64,000 bases of DNA from Dugong dugon (Eukaryota; Chordata; Mammalia; Sirenia; Dugongidae). Both the position numbers and the translations under genes were made by a program. Below are positions 10,517 to 21,279 of the stretch, one piece after another (the stretch's first letter is position 1; the number at the start of each line of letters is the position of its first letter). The stretch covers positions 50,464,145-50,528,144 of the forward strand of contig CM057468.1 of assembly GCA_030035585.1 (NCBI GenBank), in the 5' to 3' direction. The notes beneath the pieces are model-generated. The model saw only the letters and a list, made by a program, of their open reading frames with translations. It was not told the origin of the DNA and ran no database searches.

Positions 10517-12869
10517 AATGAAAGATTGAATGTTAAAGTGTGGGTTAAAAAAGAAGCTTTAACACTAATTTTCCAAAGGTTAGGGAAAATTCAAATGAAA
10601 GTTATGCCTTATAGAATTATGTTGGAGGAAAAAAAACAAGACCATCAATCTCTCCCAGGTGCGTTAAGAAATCAGAAAAAACCCAGGGTTACTCACCCAT
10701 GTGTAAGCTACCCAAGTTTAATTTGGTGGCTCAGATATCTTTTTGCCTCAGACAGCTCTTGAATTGCTCACACAGAACAATTCTGCTGGTGCTGGAACCC
10801 GAAAATCCTTCTATTTGCATTTTGTGGTTGAGGGATGGTATAGGATTAGTGGAACTTATATTTTTATAGAAAGTGGATACAGCACCTTCTGAAAGAGGAG
10901 GCATTTGCGCTCATAGTTTGTTGCCTTATGTGCAAAAGTGTACCCTGTTGCCCCATTAATTAAATGCTGCAATGACATCCCAGAGAGGAGAGTTCTCTTT
11001 AGTGAGAGCTGAATCCTTGACAAGTTAAGAAACTATTTCCTGCTTCCTGCCCTACCCTTGCTCTCCCCACTGTCAGGTCACATCTCTGTTGAGTGTGGAG
11101 TGTCCCAGTTTACTGTGAAACATACAGTGCATTCCACGCAGCAATTTGACTTTCTGAAAGGGTAGTGAAATGACTGATTATATTAAAGAACTGAAGGTGT
11201 TTTTCTTAAATACTGTTTCGGTATTTTCTACCTCTGAATAAGCACCATATTTTCGATCTTGTATGAAAAGTTTGACCATCTGCCTTATAGACTAACATAG
11301 AGAACTGATGTTCTTCCTTTGTACTGCTTGTGTTCTGAAAAGGCTCTAAGTGTCTAAGTGTCTTCTTCCCCTGTCCTACACTTATTCATACCACTCTTTT
11401 GTGAGTTTCGCAGCAGTCGCAAATAGTAAGGATTAATGCTACTGAAAGGGGAAATTTTGTCTTTTTAAATGTGTTGTTTCAAATTACAATAATATACTTT
11501 GTGCACTAGTTGAATTGTGTTACCAATTCACTTCTAGACTACATTAAAACCAAAGCCCAATTTTCAAGCCTTCTACTCTCATGTCAGTAACAATCCTATG
11601 GAATATAAAGTATAATGATGTGGTTAGAAGATTTCTCCAGAAAAATTATTTTTAGATAGTTAAAGAATCTCAGTGCATGTGTGATGCTATGAATGAAGAG
11701 GAGAACAAATAGCAGAGAAAGAAGGCATAATTTTCTGTGTCACCCTGAATAACCAGTGGGACAGTATCACATTTTCAAAATGGAGAGTTATTTCAAGCAG
11801 ATCAGTAGCCCTTTAGAATCTGCAAGTGACTGGCATCTTAGAACATTAAATGACTGATTAAGTACAGATTCATTTATTCCATTTTATCTAGACATCAGAA
11901 GGAACACAACGTGCGTATCATTTCCATTTCTAAGCAGTTGAATGACACAGTCTCGTTCTTTGTCATATTCTTTGTTCTTTTCTTTTAAAGCATCTATCCA
12001 AATTCTGCTCGCAGACACGAGGAAGCTGCCTGTAGATTTAAGGGTACTCAAGGGGAAAACAAATCTAGTTTTCACGACGTGAGGGTAAATGTAGAATTTT
12101 AGTAATATTGGCTGTTAAACAGGCCTGCTGCAGAGGCTGGCTCAAAAAAGACAACAACAACAGAACCCACAGCCTGAATGGATATAGCTTTGTCATGCAG
12201 TACTTGGAAATTCTTTAATTGTCTCCATGCTATTATTTCAGTTGCGCTAATGCTTTATTTTGGAGTCAGATAACTGGACCAAATATCTCCTCTGTAGTCA
12301 TTTTAGTTAAGATGGGGGTGGAGTTGTGCATTAGAATAGGATACAGAACTATATGCAGATCTAAAACCCTGCTAGCCTATATAACATCTATAAAGGGCTT
12401 TTCTGACATTTAAACAGCTCGATGATATATCCTGCTATTATATTCTTGAAAGTAGCTTGAGGGGGATATGGCTTTTTTTCCCCCCTTCTGTCCCTATTTT
12501 CAATAGCACCTTTTCATCTAATTATATCACAAGGACATTCTCTGTTTTTATGGTGAAGAAAACAGAAACATGGCACTGTTGGGGAAGAACTGAGGTAGAA
12601 CTTAATTTTGTGGACTTTGAATCTCCCGATTAAATAATGCCAATCACTGCACCATTAGAGATACATGTTTTTACCTCCACTTTATTCCTAATTATTTCTA
12701 ACCAAATTAATCGTGAATTACAGATATTCTGGGAAAGGGATTTTTTGCAGTCAACAACGTGGCACTTCGGGCGTTCTCTCCAAACCGCAGAAAAGCCGTT
12801 TAGAAACAAGTCAACACTCTCCAATGTAGCAAGTGGGGCAGCCAGCTCCCTCCTAGGCCCCAAAGCAAC

Positions 12870-13074
12870 CTGCCGGTTGCCGTCAAGTCAGCTCCAACTC
12901 ATGGTGGCCTCCTGTGTGTCAGAGTAGAACTGTGCTCCATGGGGTTTTTGTTGGCTGATGTTTTTCAAAAGCAGATCACCAGGCATGTGTTCCAAGGCAT
13001 CTCTGAGTAGACTTGAACCTCTAACCTTTCCATTAGTAGCCAAGCACATTAACCGTTTGTACCACCCAGGGATT
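12870..13074 (-). mobile_element. AfroSINE, subtype 1, inside 3' UTR
   Basis: The order is inverted: the 3' tail GCCGTCAAGTCAGCTCCAAC comes first, then the middle TTTTTCAAAAGCAGATCACC, then the head ACCGTTTGTACCACCCAGGG. The 10-base duplication CCAAAGCAAC flanks it (12860-12869 and 13075-13084), so the insertion borders are clear. It is antisense to OSBPL3 and would be carried in the mature mRNA if the long 3' UTR is used. Confidence 0.9.
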
Positions 13075-13485
13075 CCAAAGCAACTTAAGGCTGGTCACTC
13101 TCCTGAGTCAAATGTGTTCTTAGGTCTCAGTGCAGCCTCCCCAGGCAGTTCACCCCAGAACCGAGGCTGATTCTGGTACTAACTAAACAGAGTTCATTTT
13201 AGGACAACAGTCCAGATATCCATCAAGTTCTAGAATGCCCCACGGCCCCACTGTCTTCATGAGCTTCCTGTGGGACTCTCTGGGGAAGAAGAAATATATA
13301 TATAAACTAATTTTTTTTTTTAATGTTTACTTCAGTTGGACGGCTGCTTTTCTCATATTCTGCTTTGAATTACTTCCAAGAAATCATTTGCTTCGGCTTC
13401 AAGCATTATCCTTCATCTGCATTTGCCAGATTTGTGATGAGTGGTCTTGTTCTGCTATTAAAGATGTCCATCCTAAGAGAAAAAT

Positions 13486-13491
13486 AATAAA
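13486..13491 (+). promoter_or_regulatory. OSBPL3: Poly(A) signal candidate
   Basis: An exact AATAAA in AAAATAATAAAGTCTTAG. The downstream sequence TAGCTGTTGAGCTTTGATGT is moderately T/G-rich, so this is a plausible intermediate cleavage site. Confidence 0.35.
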
Positions 13492-14080
13492 GTCTTAGTT
13501 TAGCTGTTGAGCTTTGATGTAGGCCTACTACATGTGCTACAAGTATATTATGCCTTCCAGCTATCATAGAATTTCCTCAGACCTTTTAGTCATGAGTAGG
13601 AGCAATAAGAAGTTGTTCTTACTATCTTAGAATGGATAGTTCCAATGTATCGGCATGATTTATTTGAATGTCTTTAATTTTGATATTAACATCTCCACAA
13701 ATCTATTTTTGCTACAAGATGATGGCTATTTTCGTGTGCTTAATTTTCCTCGGCATCGTATCAGTCTGTTACTTGGCGTTAATGTTTGTTTTTCTGCATT
13801 GGAAATACGTATCCCAGAAGTATCTGCAAATGATGGCAGCCTAAAATGCGAACCATTTTCGGAGACTTTGGTTTGGGGGAGTGCAATGATCAGAAGTTGC
13901 TGATTGATTTTACTCCTCTATTACCCTCAGAGGCTACTGTCTTTTTTTTAATGGCTATTTGTAAATCTTCCATTTAACTGTTTGTAAAATGATTTTGTTT
14001 TAAATCCCACCTTTACACCCATACTCCTATGCCTCCCAAAAAAGCTTACTAACCCCCACCCATGTAGCTAGTTGACTGTG

Positions 14081-14090
14081 AATAAATAAA
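14081..14090 (+). promoter_or_regulatory. OSBPL3: Distal poly(A) signal candidate (tandem)
   Basis: Two overlapping AATAAA hexamers (14081-14086 and 14085-14090) are followed by CTTTGTCTTTGTCTTTCC (14106-14123), a T/G-rich downstream element. This is the strongest transcript-end signal after the stop codon. Confidence 0.5.
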
Positions 14091-14202
14091 ATGGGAAAAG
14101 GCTACCTTTGTCTTTGTCTTTCCAGGTTAATGGGGATATGTGGCTGCTGAGAGGGGACAGAGTGGGGAGACTCTTGCCTAAATGCTTTCAAGGGAGAAAC
14201 AC

Positions 14203-14380
14203 ACCAACCAAACCAAAACCAAATCCATTGCTGTCGAGTCGATTCTGACTCATAGCAACCCTGTTTAAGACAGAGTAGAAATGCCCCGTAGGGTTTCCAA
14301 GGAGTGGCTGATGGATTTGAATTGCTGACTTTTTTAGTTAGCAGCCAAGTTCTTAGCCACTGTACCATCAGGCCACCTAA
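14203..14380 (-). mobile_element. AfroSINE, short subtype 2
   Basis: The tail CTGTCGAGTCGATTCTGACT and the block GTTTCCAAGGAGTGGCTGAT, followed by a head ending GTACCATCAGGCCACCT, define a shorter SINE (about 175 bases). It lacks the ACTTCTGAAAA middle block of subtype 1. Confidence 0.85.
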
Positions 14381-16769
14381 AGTGATGGGGGTTGAAGATA
14401 AGACATTCTGGGACATAAGAAACTTGGAAACCATAGAGGTGCCATATTTTTGGTCCCAGCATTTCCGAAGCACACTGCAAAGGTAGGTCCCCCACCCTCA
14501 GAATGGGGCTGAGGCAGCTGGAGCCCCAGACAGGTCACCTCCTCCTCCATCTACCCCATCATGCTATGGAAATATCATTATTGTTTCTGTGTGTGCCGTA
14601 ACATGAAAAAGGAAAACACCGACTACTCACACCAGTTTAACGGTCCTTATTCTACTCTGTCATCTAAGGGCGTTATGTGTCGGAACCGACTCAACAACTC
14701 ACAACAGTAACATGAATGACGGAATCATCTCCGCCCATGCCTAAGTATTGTTCTTGGCAATGCCAGGGTTAATTTTAGCCTTCACTAAACTTCCATTTGA
14801 TTCAAGTGATGCATATGTGATGTTACACAATGTGCTCAGTCATGGAGTTACACACATAAAGTCACATCTCTGCATCCCTAAAAACACAAAGAGGCAACCA
14901 AAAGCAGTGCATAAACCTTGATTGAATCCTGGTGTTAAAAAAAAAAAAGCTATAAAAGGCATTTTGAGGACAATCAGTGAAATTCGCATATGAACACAGT
15001 ATGAAATGATTGCTAATTTTCTTAAATGGTAAATGCCTGTTGAACTGAATGGAACCTGCCATCAAAGGATGTTGGAATAATTTTCTGGTATTATTCAAAA
15101 TAATGTGTTGTGGACATAAAAGGAAATCTTAGCATTTTAACATGTCAGCTATCATTGGAATAGGTATAAAGAATTCTGAGGTGTAGACTTTGAGGAGGCA
15201 ATAAAATTTGGAGGTATAAGTTCCAGGTCTTGTTATTTTCTAGTCATACTAATCAAATATTAGCATTATGAAGTTAATGTCCATCAGGGATTCACACTAG
15301 AGTAAGGAAAAACTATCCCAGCGTCTGTCTCCTCTGGCCTCCACTCTCCTAGCAGTGCCTCCTAGTGGCTGAGCCCAAGAGAGCACGGGAGCCAGGGGCA
15401 GTTCTTAGAGCTCAGCTCCTGGAAGCTGGGGGCATTAACAGAAAAACAAGCACTTGGACCTGATATTCACCTGAATAGTTAATGCATGAGCTTTAGAGGA
15501 TTTTCAAAATGTAAATAGGCTTAAAAGCCAATTTTTTGGAAGGGAGAGACTTTGTTAGATTATTTTGACTTCCATTTATTTTATCAAGGGTGAATTTTTA
15601 AAAACTCTTTGGTGTTCAGTAATATAATTGTTGAAATGTTTTTAATGAGCTAAGGACAGGCTGTCTTCTGGATTAACTGCCATTATCTAAACCGAACACT
15701 AGACAGGGAAAGATGTATTAGCTTAAGCAGTGGATCTCAAACTTGGCTGATCTCCTGGGGCCAATTTTACACACATACATACACACACACAGTTTTCTTA
15801 TTTGGTTCAGATCTGTCCGTACACAGTCAGTTTACCAGCATTTGATCTCCACTGAGCTGTGGCACCACCTTCTAATTTGCCGATTGTTCTCAGACTTCAA
15901 CAGTGACGTATTGGTAACAATTATGTGTTTCTTTGCATTGAAATTTTGTACATTGCCTTTGTATTGTCTTTTAAATTTCAAGCTCTTCAAAGGTGAGGGC
16001 TATGTCACCTCCTTCCTCTGTGGCACCACTTTCAAAAGAGCTTGCAGGCAGTGGGAACAATCACATGTGGTAAGAAGGCTCTGTAACAAGACGAGTGGGG
16101 GCTGAACAGGGAAAGTAACAGGGCTCAGCTACTGGGGTGTGTGGACTGAGAGAAGGGATGGCCTCAGAGACAGCGCTGGAGGATGTATGTGGTGGGGGAG
16201 AGTGGAGGAATCAGGCATGACTCATGGTTTCTCTCCATGCTAATTAAGCCACGACACTGTTTCATAAAGAGGAAATTCTTGATGTGTCACAATATTTGGT
16301 GTTTCCTGGGTCTGGAAGAAGGAAGTTTTTCAGGTCTGGAGAAGTAAGACAAAGAAGGGGGAGTAAAGGGAATGGCCAGGAGGGCAGGTGGTCAAGTGGC
16401 TCAGAGGGGGCCAAGGAAATCACACCCAAGGACCCAAGCCTTCCCTTCCTGTCTGCCGCAAGATCACATAAGTCACCGTCTCCACCCACCCAGCCCCATA
16501 CATCAAAACACAATCTTAGTGAAAGTGAAGCCAAAGCCTAAGGAATCTGAGAGATTGATCATATCTCCATAAGTGACAGCATTACCAGAACAGACTGTCT
16601 AACCTAGCAGATTAGACTAAGTTTTAAACAAAATTGGGCCTTTAGTTTTTTGGGTTTTTTTTTCTTGCTAGCCAGCAGACTTGTGAGGAAGACCAGATCA
16701 GTTATTAAGAAGACAAAAGAATTATATTTTGTCACACTTCTGAGGTTTAGTGTGAGTTACATTTTTGCA
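14381..16769. other. Intergenic DNA, few recognisable elements
   Basis: This stretch is mostly unique. I can point to a short fragment like an RTE or SINE 3' tail (GTGTCGGAACCGACTCAACA near 14678), an A-run at 14939-14948, a possible MER5A-like start at 15729 (GTGGATCTCAAACTTGGCTG) next to a small CA-repeat (15771-15791), and nothing else. ORFs of up to 120 codons match no protein that I know. Confidence 0.5.
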
Positions 16770-16945
16770 ATCTCACTACAGAAGCTCACAACAGCCCTCT
16801 AAAATGAGCAGTCCCCGTTGAATGGAAGCATTCATTGAGGATCAGAAGTTAAGTAATCTGACCAAACTTTCACACTTCCTTAGTAGCAGTATGGGGATAT
16901 GAGCTCACACATGGTTTGTTTCCAAATCCAGATCCTTTGCTACAG
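16770..16945 (+). repeat. MIR-like ancient SINE
   Basis: The order AGCTCACAACAGCCCTCTAA, GAAGTTAAGTAATCTGACC, and CAGATCCTTTGCTACAG follows the MIR consensus (CTCACAACA, TTAAGTAACTTGCCC, and the gene-like tail). It is heavily diverged, with no target-site duplication readable. Confidence 0.6.
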
Positions 16946-17084
16946 AATGAAATGCAAACATTGTGATCCCAGCACCTCTTTTCCTTCCACTTTTAAGCAC
17001 TTATTCTTTAATCTTAGTTCCTGAGTTTTCCTTGGGTCTTTGAAGCTGACACCAGCAGCCCAGTGGACAGGAAAGAATGCTGAA

Positions 17085-17220
17085 ATGGGACTTGGGCAAC
17101 CTAATCCTAGTTAATGGAGAGACCTTGGGTAGATCACTTATCCTCTGTAAATCTCATTCAGCCCCAACAGCAAATTGACAGATTATCACTAAAGTTCTTT
17201 CTATGCTGCCACTCTGTGAT
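17085..17220 (+). repeat. MIR-like fragment upstream of L1-a
   Basis: GGACTTGGGCAACCTAATCC, GAGACCTTGGGTAGATCACT and CCTCTGTAAATCTCATTCAG follow MIR order (tRNA-derived head then CTCAGTTTCC region). L1-a begins near 17221 and cuts it off. Confidence 0.5.
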
Positions 17221-20176
17221 CTCAAGAATAAGTGTACTGGAAGCTCTAGATAGAGCAATAAGGCAAGAAAAGGAAGTAAATGGCATAAAAATTGGTAAGG
17301 AAGAAGTAAAACTATCTTTATTCACAGACGATATGATCCTATACATAGAAAATCTCAAGGATTCCACTAGAAAGCTACTGGAACTCATAAAAGGATTCAG
17401 TAAAGTAGCAGGATATTAGATTAACATACAAAAATCAGTTGGATTACTCTACACCAACAAACAGAACTTCAAAAAGGAAATCAAGAAAACAATACCATTT
17501 ATAATAGCCCCGCAAAAGATAAAATACTTAGGAGTAAATCCCACCAGGGATGTAAAAAACCTATACAAAGAAAATTAATGCAAGAAACCAAAAAGACCTA
17601 CATAAATGGAAAAGCATACCATGCTCATGGATAGGAATACGCAAAATTGTGAAAATGTCAATATTACCCAAAGCAATCTACAGATATAATGCAATCATGA
17701 TCCAAATTCTAACAGCATTCTTTACCAAGATGTAAAAACTAATCACCAACTTTATATGGAAAGGAAAGAGGCCCCAGATAAAAAAGCATTAGTGAAGAAA
17801 AAGAACAAAGTAGGAAGACTCACTCAACCTGATCTCAGAACCTAGTATATCACCATGTGGTCAAAACAGCCTGGTTCTGTACAACAACAGACACATAGAC
17901 CAAAGGAACAGAATTGAGAACCCAGACCTAAATCCATCCACCTATGGTCAGTTGATCTTCACCAAAGGCCAAAGACCATTAAATGAGGGAAGAGACAGTC
18001 TCTTCAACAAATGGTGCTGGCAAAGTTGGGTGTCTATGTGTAGAATAATGAAACAGGATCCATACCTGAGCCCCATACACAAAAACCAACTCAAAATGGA
18101 TCAAAGACTTAAATATAAAACCTAAAACTATAAAGATCATGGAGGAAAAAATAGAATGCTAGGGCGCCTAATATATGGCATAAATAAAATACCAAACATA
18201 ACTAAAAATGCACACACAGCACAAGATGAGCTAGATAAATGGGACCTCTTAAAAATTAAACACTTATGCTCAGCAAAGGACTTCTTCAAAAGAGTCAAAA
18301 GAGAACCTACTGACGGGAAAAGATTTTGGCTATGACATATCCAACAAGGGACTAATCTCTAAAATTTATTAAAAAACTTCAACATCTCAACAACAAAAAG
18401 ACAAACACAATCCAGTTTAAAAAATGGGCAAAGGATATGAACAGACACTGCACCAAAGACATTCAAGTGGCTAACAAACATATCAAGAAATGCTCACGAT
18501 CATTAGCAATTAGAGAAATGCAAAGCAAAACTGCAGTGAGATACCATCTCACCCCAACAATACTGGTAATAATTGAAAAACAGAAAATAACAAATGTCAA
18601 TAAGGTTGTGGGGAGATCTGAACTCTTATACAGTCTTGGTGGGAATGCAAAATGGTACAACCACTATAGAAAATGGTATGGTGATTCTTCTATGGAAAAA
18701 GGTATGGTGTTTCCTCAAAAAGCTAGAAATAGAAATACCATATGATCCAGCAATCCCCCTTCTAGGTATACACCCTAAAGAAATAAGAGCCATGACATGA
18801 ATAGACATATGCACATCCATGTTCATTGCAGCATTATTCACAATAGCAAAAAGATGGAAACAACCTAAGTGCCCATCAACAGATGAATGGAATAACAAAC
18901 GGTGGTATATACACACAATGGAATACTAAGCAATGATAAAAAATAATGATGAATCTGCAAAACGTCTCACAACATGAATTTGGAGGACATTATACTGAGT
19001 GAAATAAGTCAATCACAAAAGTACAAATATTGTATGATCACTATTATAAAGTTACAACAAAAGATTTACACACAGAAAAAAAAAATTCTTTGATGGTTAA
19101 CAGGGATGGGAGGGGAAGGGAGGAAAAATTACCCATTAGATAGAAGACACATGTTAATAGTGGTGAAGGGAAAGGTAACACATAATATGGAGGAAGTCAG
19201 CACAACATAACCAAGGCAAGAGAGAACACTGAGAGGAACACAAGAATAAAGGGTAATTCCTATAGCTTAGACAATCCTGTGACAAAAGTATTAATAAATA
19301 ATAATTTACGAATGGATAAACAGGTAGGCAGATATGCCAGGAGGTGTGGGAGGGTGCAAGGGAATACACTCACCAGCAGACACAGGTTTGGTGGTGGGTA
19401 TTTCTACATACATGACAGTAGGTGCTGCTCATATAGAGCACACAAGGCGTGCAGTTAGGGATACCTCTTAGACATAACCAAACACGTCACAGGACGAAGT
19501 TCCTAGGCTAGAAGACAAAGGACCATAAGCTCAGGGGACGTCTATGTCAACTGGCACAATATAGTTCATATAGACAATGTTCTGTATCCTACTTTGGTGA
19601 GTAGTGTCTGGGGTCTTAAAAGCTTGCGAGCAGCCATCTAAGATACAACTATTGGTCTCTTACTGCCCAGAGCAAAGGAGAATTAAGAAAATCAAAGACC
19701 CAAGGGAGCAACTTGAACCACAGCCTACATGGCCCCAAGACAAGAACTAGATGGTGCCCAGCAACCACTACCCGACTGCTCTGACTGGAATCACAACAGA
19801 GGATCCTAGACAGAGCAGGAGACAAACTGCAGAACAAAAAATCAAATTCACAGAAAAAAAACAGAATTACTGGTATGACAGAGACTGGAGAAACCCCTGA
19901 GACTATGGCCATAAGACACCCTTCTGACCTGGAACTGAAGACATTCCTGGAAACCACCTCCCAGCCAAACAATAGACAAACCTGTAAGATAAAAAGATAA
20001 CACCCAAGAGGAATGTGCTCCTTGGAACAATTAATTATAGGAGATCGAAAGGGCAATATCTGCCCAAAAGCAAAGATAAGAAGGCAGGAAGGGGTAGAAA
20101 ATCAGAACTAAAGGAAATAGGGAACCCAGGGTGGAAATGGAAAAAGTGCTGACACATTGTGGGGAATGAAATACTT
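17221..20176 (+). mobile_element. L1-a, 5'-truncated, first segment
   Basis: This + strand L1 begins inside the ORF2 reverse transcriptase and runs through the ORF2 C-terminus (about 17,230-19,040) into a long 3' UTR (19,040-20,176). The 3' UTR is cut at 20,176 by the antisense L1-b and resumes at 21,196-21,268. The 3' UTR matches, in inverted order, the 3' UTRs of the other L1 copies. For example GGATCCTAGACAGAGCAGG here pairs with the CTCTGTCCAGAACCCTCTG block near 21,911. Confidence 0.85.
17229..19040 (+). pseudogene. L1-a ORF2 remnant (RT to C-terminus)
   Basis: This is the reverse transcriptase and C-terminal part of L1 ORF2p, which makes the cDNA during target-primed reverse transcription. 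The frame at 17,229-17,419 reads [19 protein letters not shown], then [15 protein letters not shown]. The catalytic motif is FTDD (17,321-17,332) instead of the usual FADD. A TAG at 17,417 stops the frame, and later pieces lie in other frames (for example 18,437-18,745). The endonuclease and all of ORF1 are missing. It is dead, and older than L1-b and L1-c, which cut into it. Confidence 0.85.
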
Positions 20177-21184
20177 TTTTGTTTTGTTTTCTTTTTTTTT
20201 TGAATTGTACTTCAGGTGAAGGTTTACAGAACAAATAGTTTCTCATTAAACAGTAGTACACATATTGTTTTATGACATTGGTTAACAACCCCACGACATG
20301 TCAACCCTCTCCCTTCTCAACCTTTTATTCTTTTTGGTGAAAATATACATAGCCAAAGATACACCATTTCAAAAATTTGTACATTCACAGTTCTGTGACA
20401 TCGACTATGCTCTTCCAATTGTGCTGCTATTCTCACTTTAGATGAAGGTTTAAGGAACAAAGTAGTTTCTCATTAAACAGTACACATGTTGCCCTATGAC
20501 AGTGGTTAACAACCTCACTACACATCAACACTGTCCTTACTCAACCATGAGTTCCCTATCCCCAGCTTTCCTGTCCCCTTCTGCCTTCTAGCCCTTGTCC
20601 CTGGACTGCTGTGCCTCATTAGTCCCGTTTTGTTTTATGGGGCTGTCCAATCCCCGGCTGAACGGTGAACCTCGGAAGTAACTTCACCACTGAGCGACAG
20701 AGTGTCTCGGTGCCATACTCTCAGGGTTTCTTCAGTCTCCTTTAGGCCAGTAAATCTGGTCTTTTTTGTGTGTGTTAGAATTTTGTTCTACATCCTTCTC
20801 TAGCTCTGTCCAGAACCCTCTGTTGTGATCCCGGTCAGAGCAGTCAGTGGTGGTAGCCGGGCACCGTCTAGCTGTACTGGACTCAGTCTGGTGGAGGCCT
20901 TGGTAGCTGTGGTCCATTAGTCCTTTGGACTAATCTTTTCCTTGTATCCTGTTCTCTTCATTCGTCCTTGCTCCCGAAGGGATGAGACCAGTGGAGTATC
21001 TTAGATGGCTGCTCAGAGGCTTTTAAGACCCCAGACGCTACTCACCAAGGTAGAATGTAGAACATTGTCTTTATAAACTGTGTTATGCCAGTTGAGCTAG
21101 ATGTTCCCCGAGACGTGGTCCCCACAGCCCTCCGCCCAGCAATTCAGTCTCTCAGGGGGTTTGGATGTGTCTATGGAGCTGGTC
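20177..21184 (-). mobile_element. L1-b, 3'-UTR-only insertion inside L1-a
   Basis: A T-rich stretch (20,177-20,201) is the inverted poly(A) tail, followed by L1 3' UTR with no ORF2. The 11-base duplication ATGAAATACTT flanks it (20,166-20,176 and 21,185-21,195), and L1-a continues after the second copy. The 3' UTR carries two copies of the TTCTCATTAAACAG unit (near 20,240 and 20,470). Confidence 0.9.
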
Positions 21185-21195
21185 ATGAAATACTT

Positions 21196-21268
21196 CTTGT
21201 ACAAACTATAGAATGGGAAACTAATTTGCTCTGTAAACTTTCAGATAATGTACAATTCAAAAAAAAAA
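21196..21268 (+). mobile_element. L1-a, 3' end and poly(A) tail
   Basis: The bases after L1-b's second target-site copy (TTGTACAAACTATAGAATGG to ATGTACAATTC) and the run of A at 21,259-21,268 are the missing 3' end of L1-a. L1-c is inserted at this poly(A) tail. Confidence 0.85.
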
Positions 21269-21279
21269 GCGTATATGTT

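Larger units (their letters stand above)
10278..14110 (+). other. OSBPL3: Probable OSBPL3 3' UTR
   Basis: The sequence after the stop is mostly unique and free of old repeats, apart from one SINE at 12870-13074. It contains AATAAA signals at 10511, 13486 and 14081. I place the end just past the tandem signal AATAAATAAA at 14081-14090, because beyond it the sequence becomes ordinary repeat-bearing DNA. A long 3' UTR of several kb fits what I remember of the human transcript. The true end needs transcript data. Confidence 0.5.

Noticed and set aside
14102-14473. 123-codon - strand frame
   Set aside because: Most of it lies in the AfroSINE at 14,203-14,380, and the rest has no features.
15743-16105. 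120-codon open frame after the gene
   Set aside because: It starts next to a CA-repeat and has no similarity that I know. There is no evidence of transcription.
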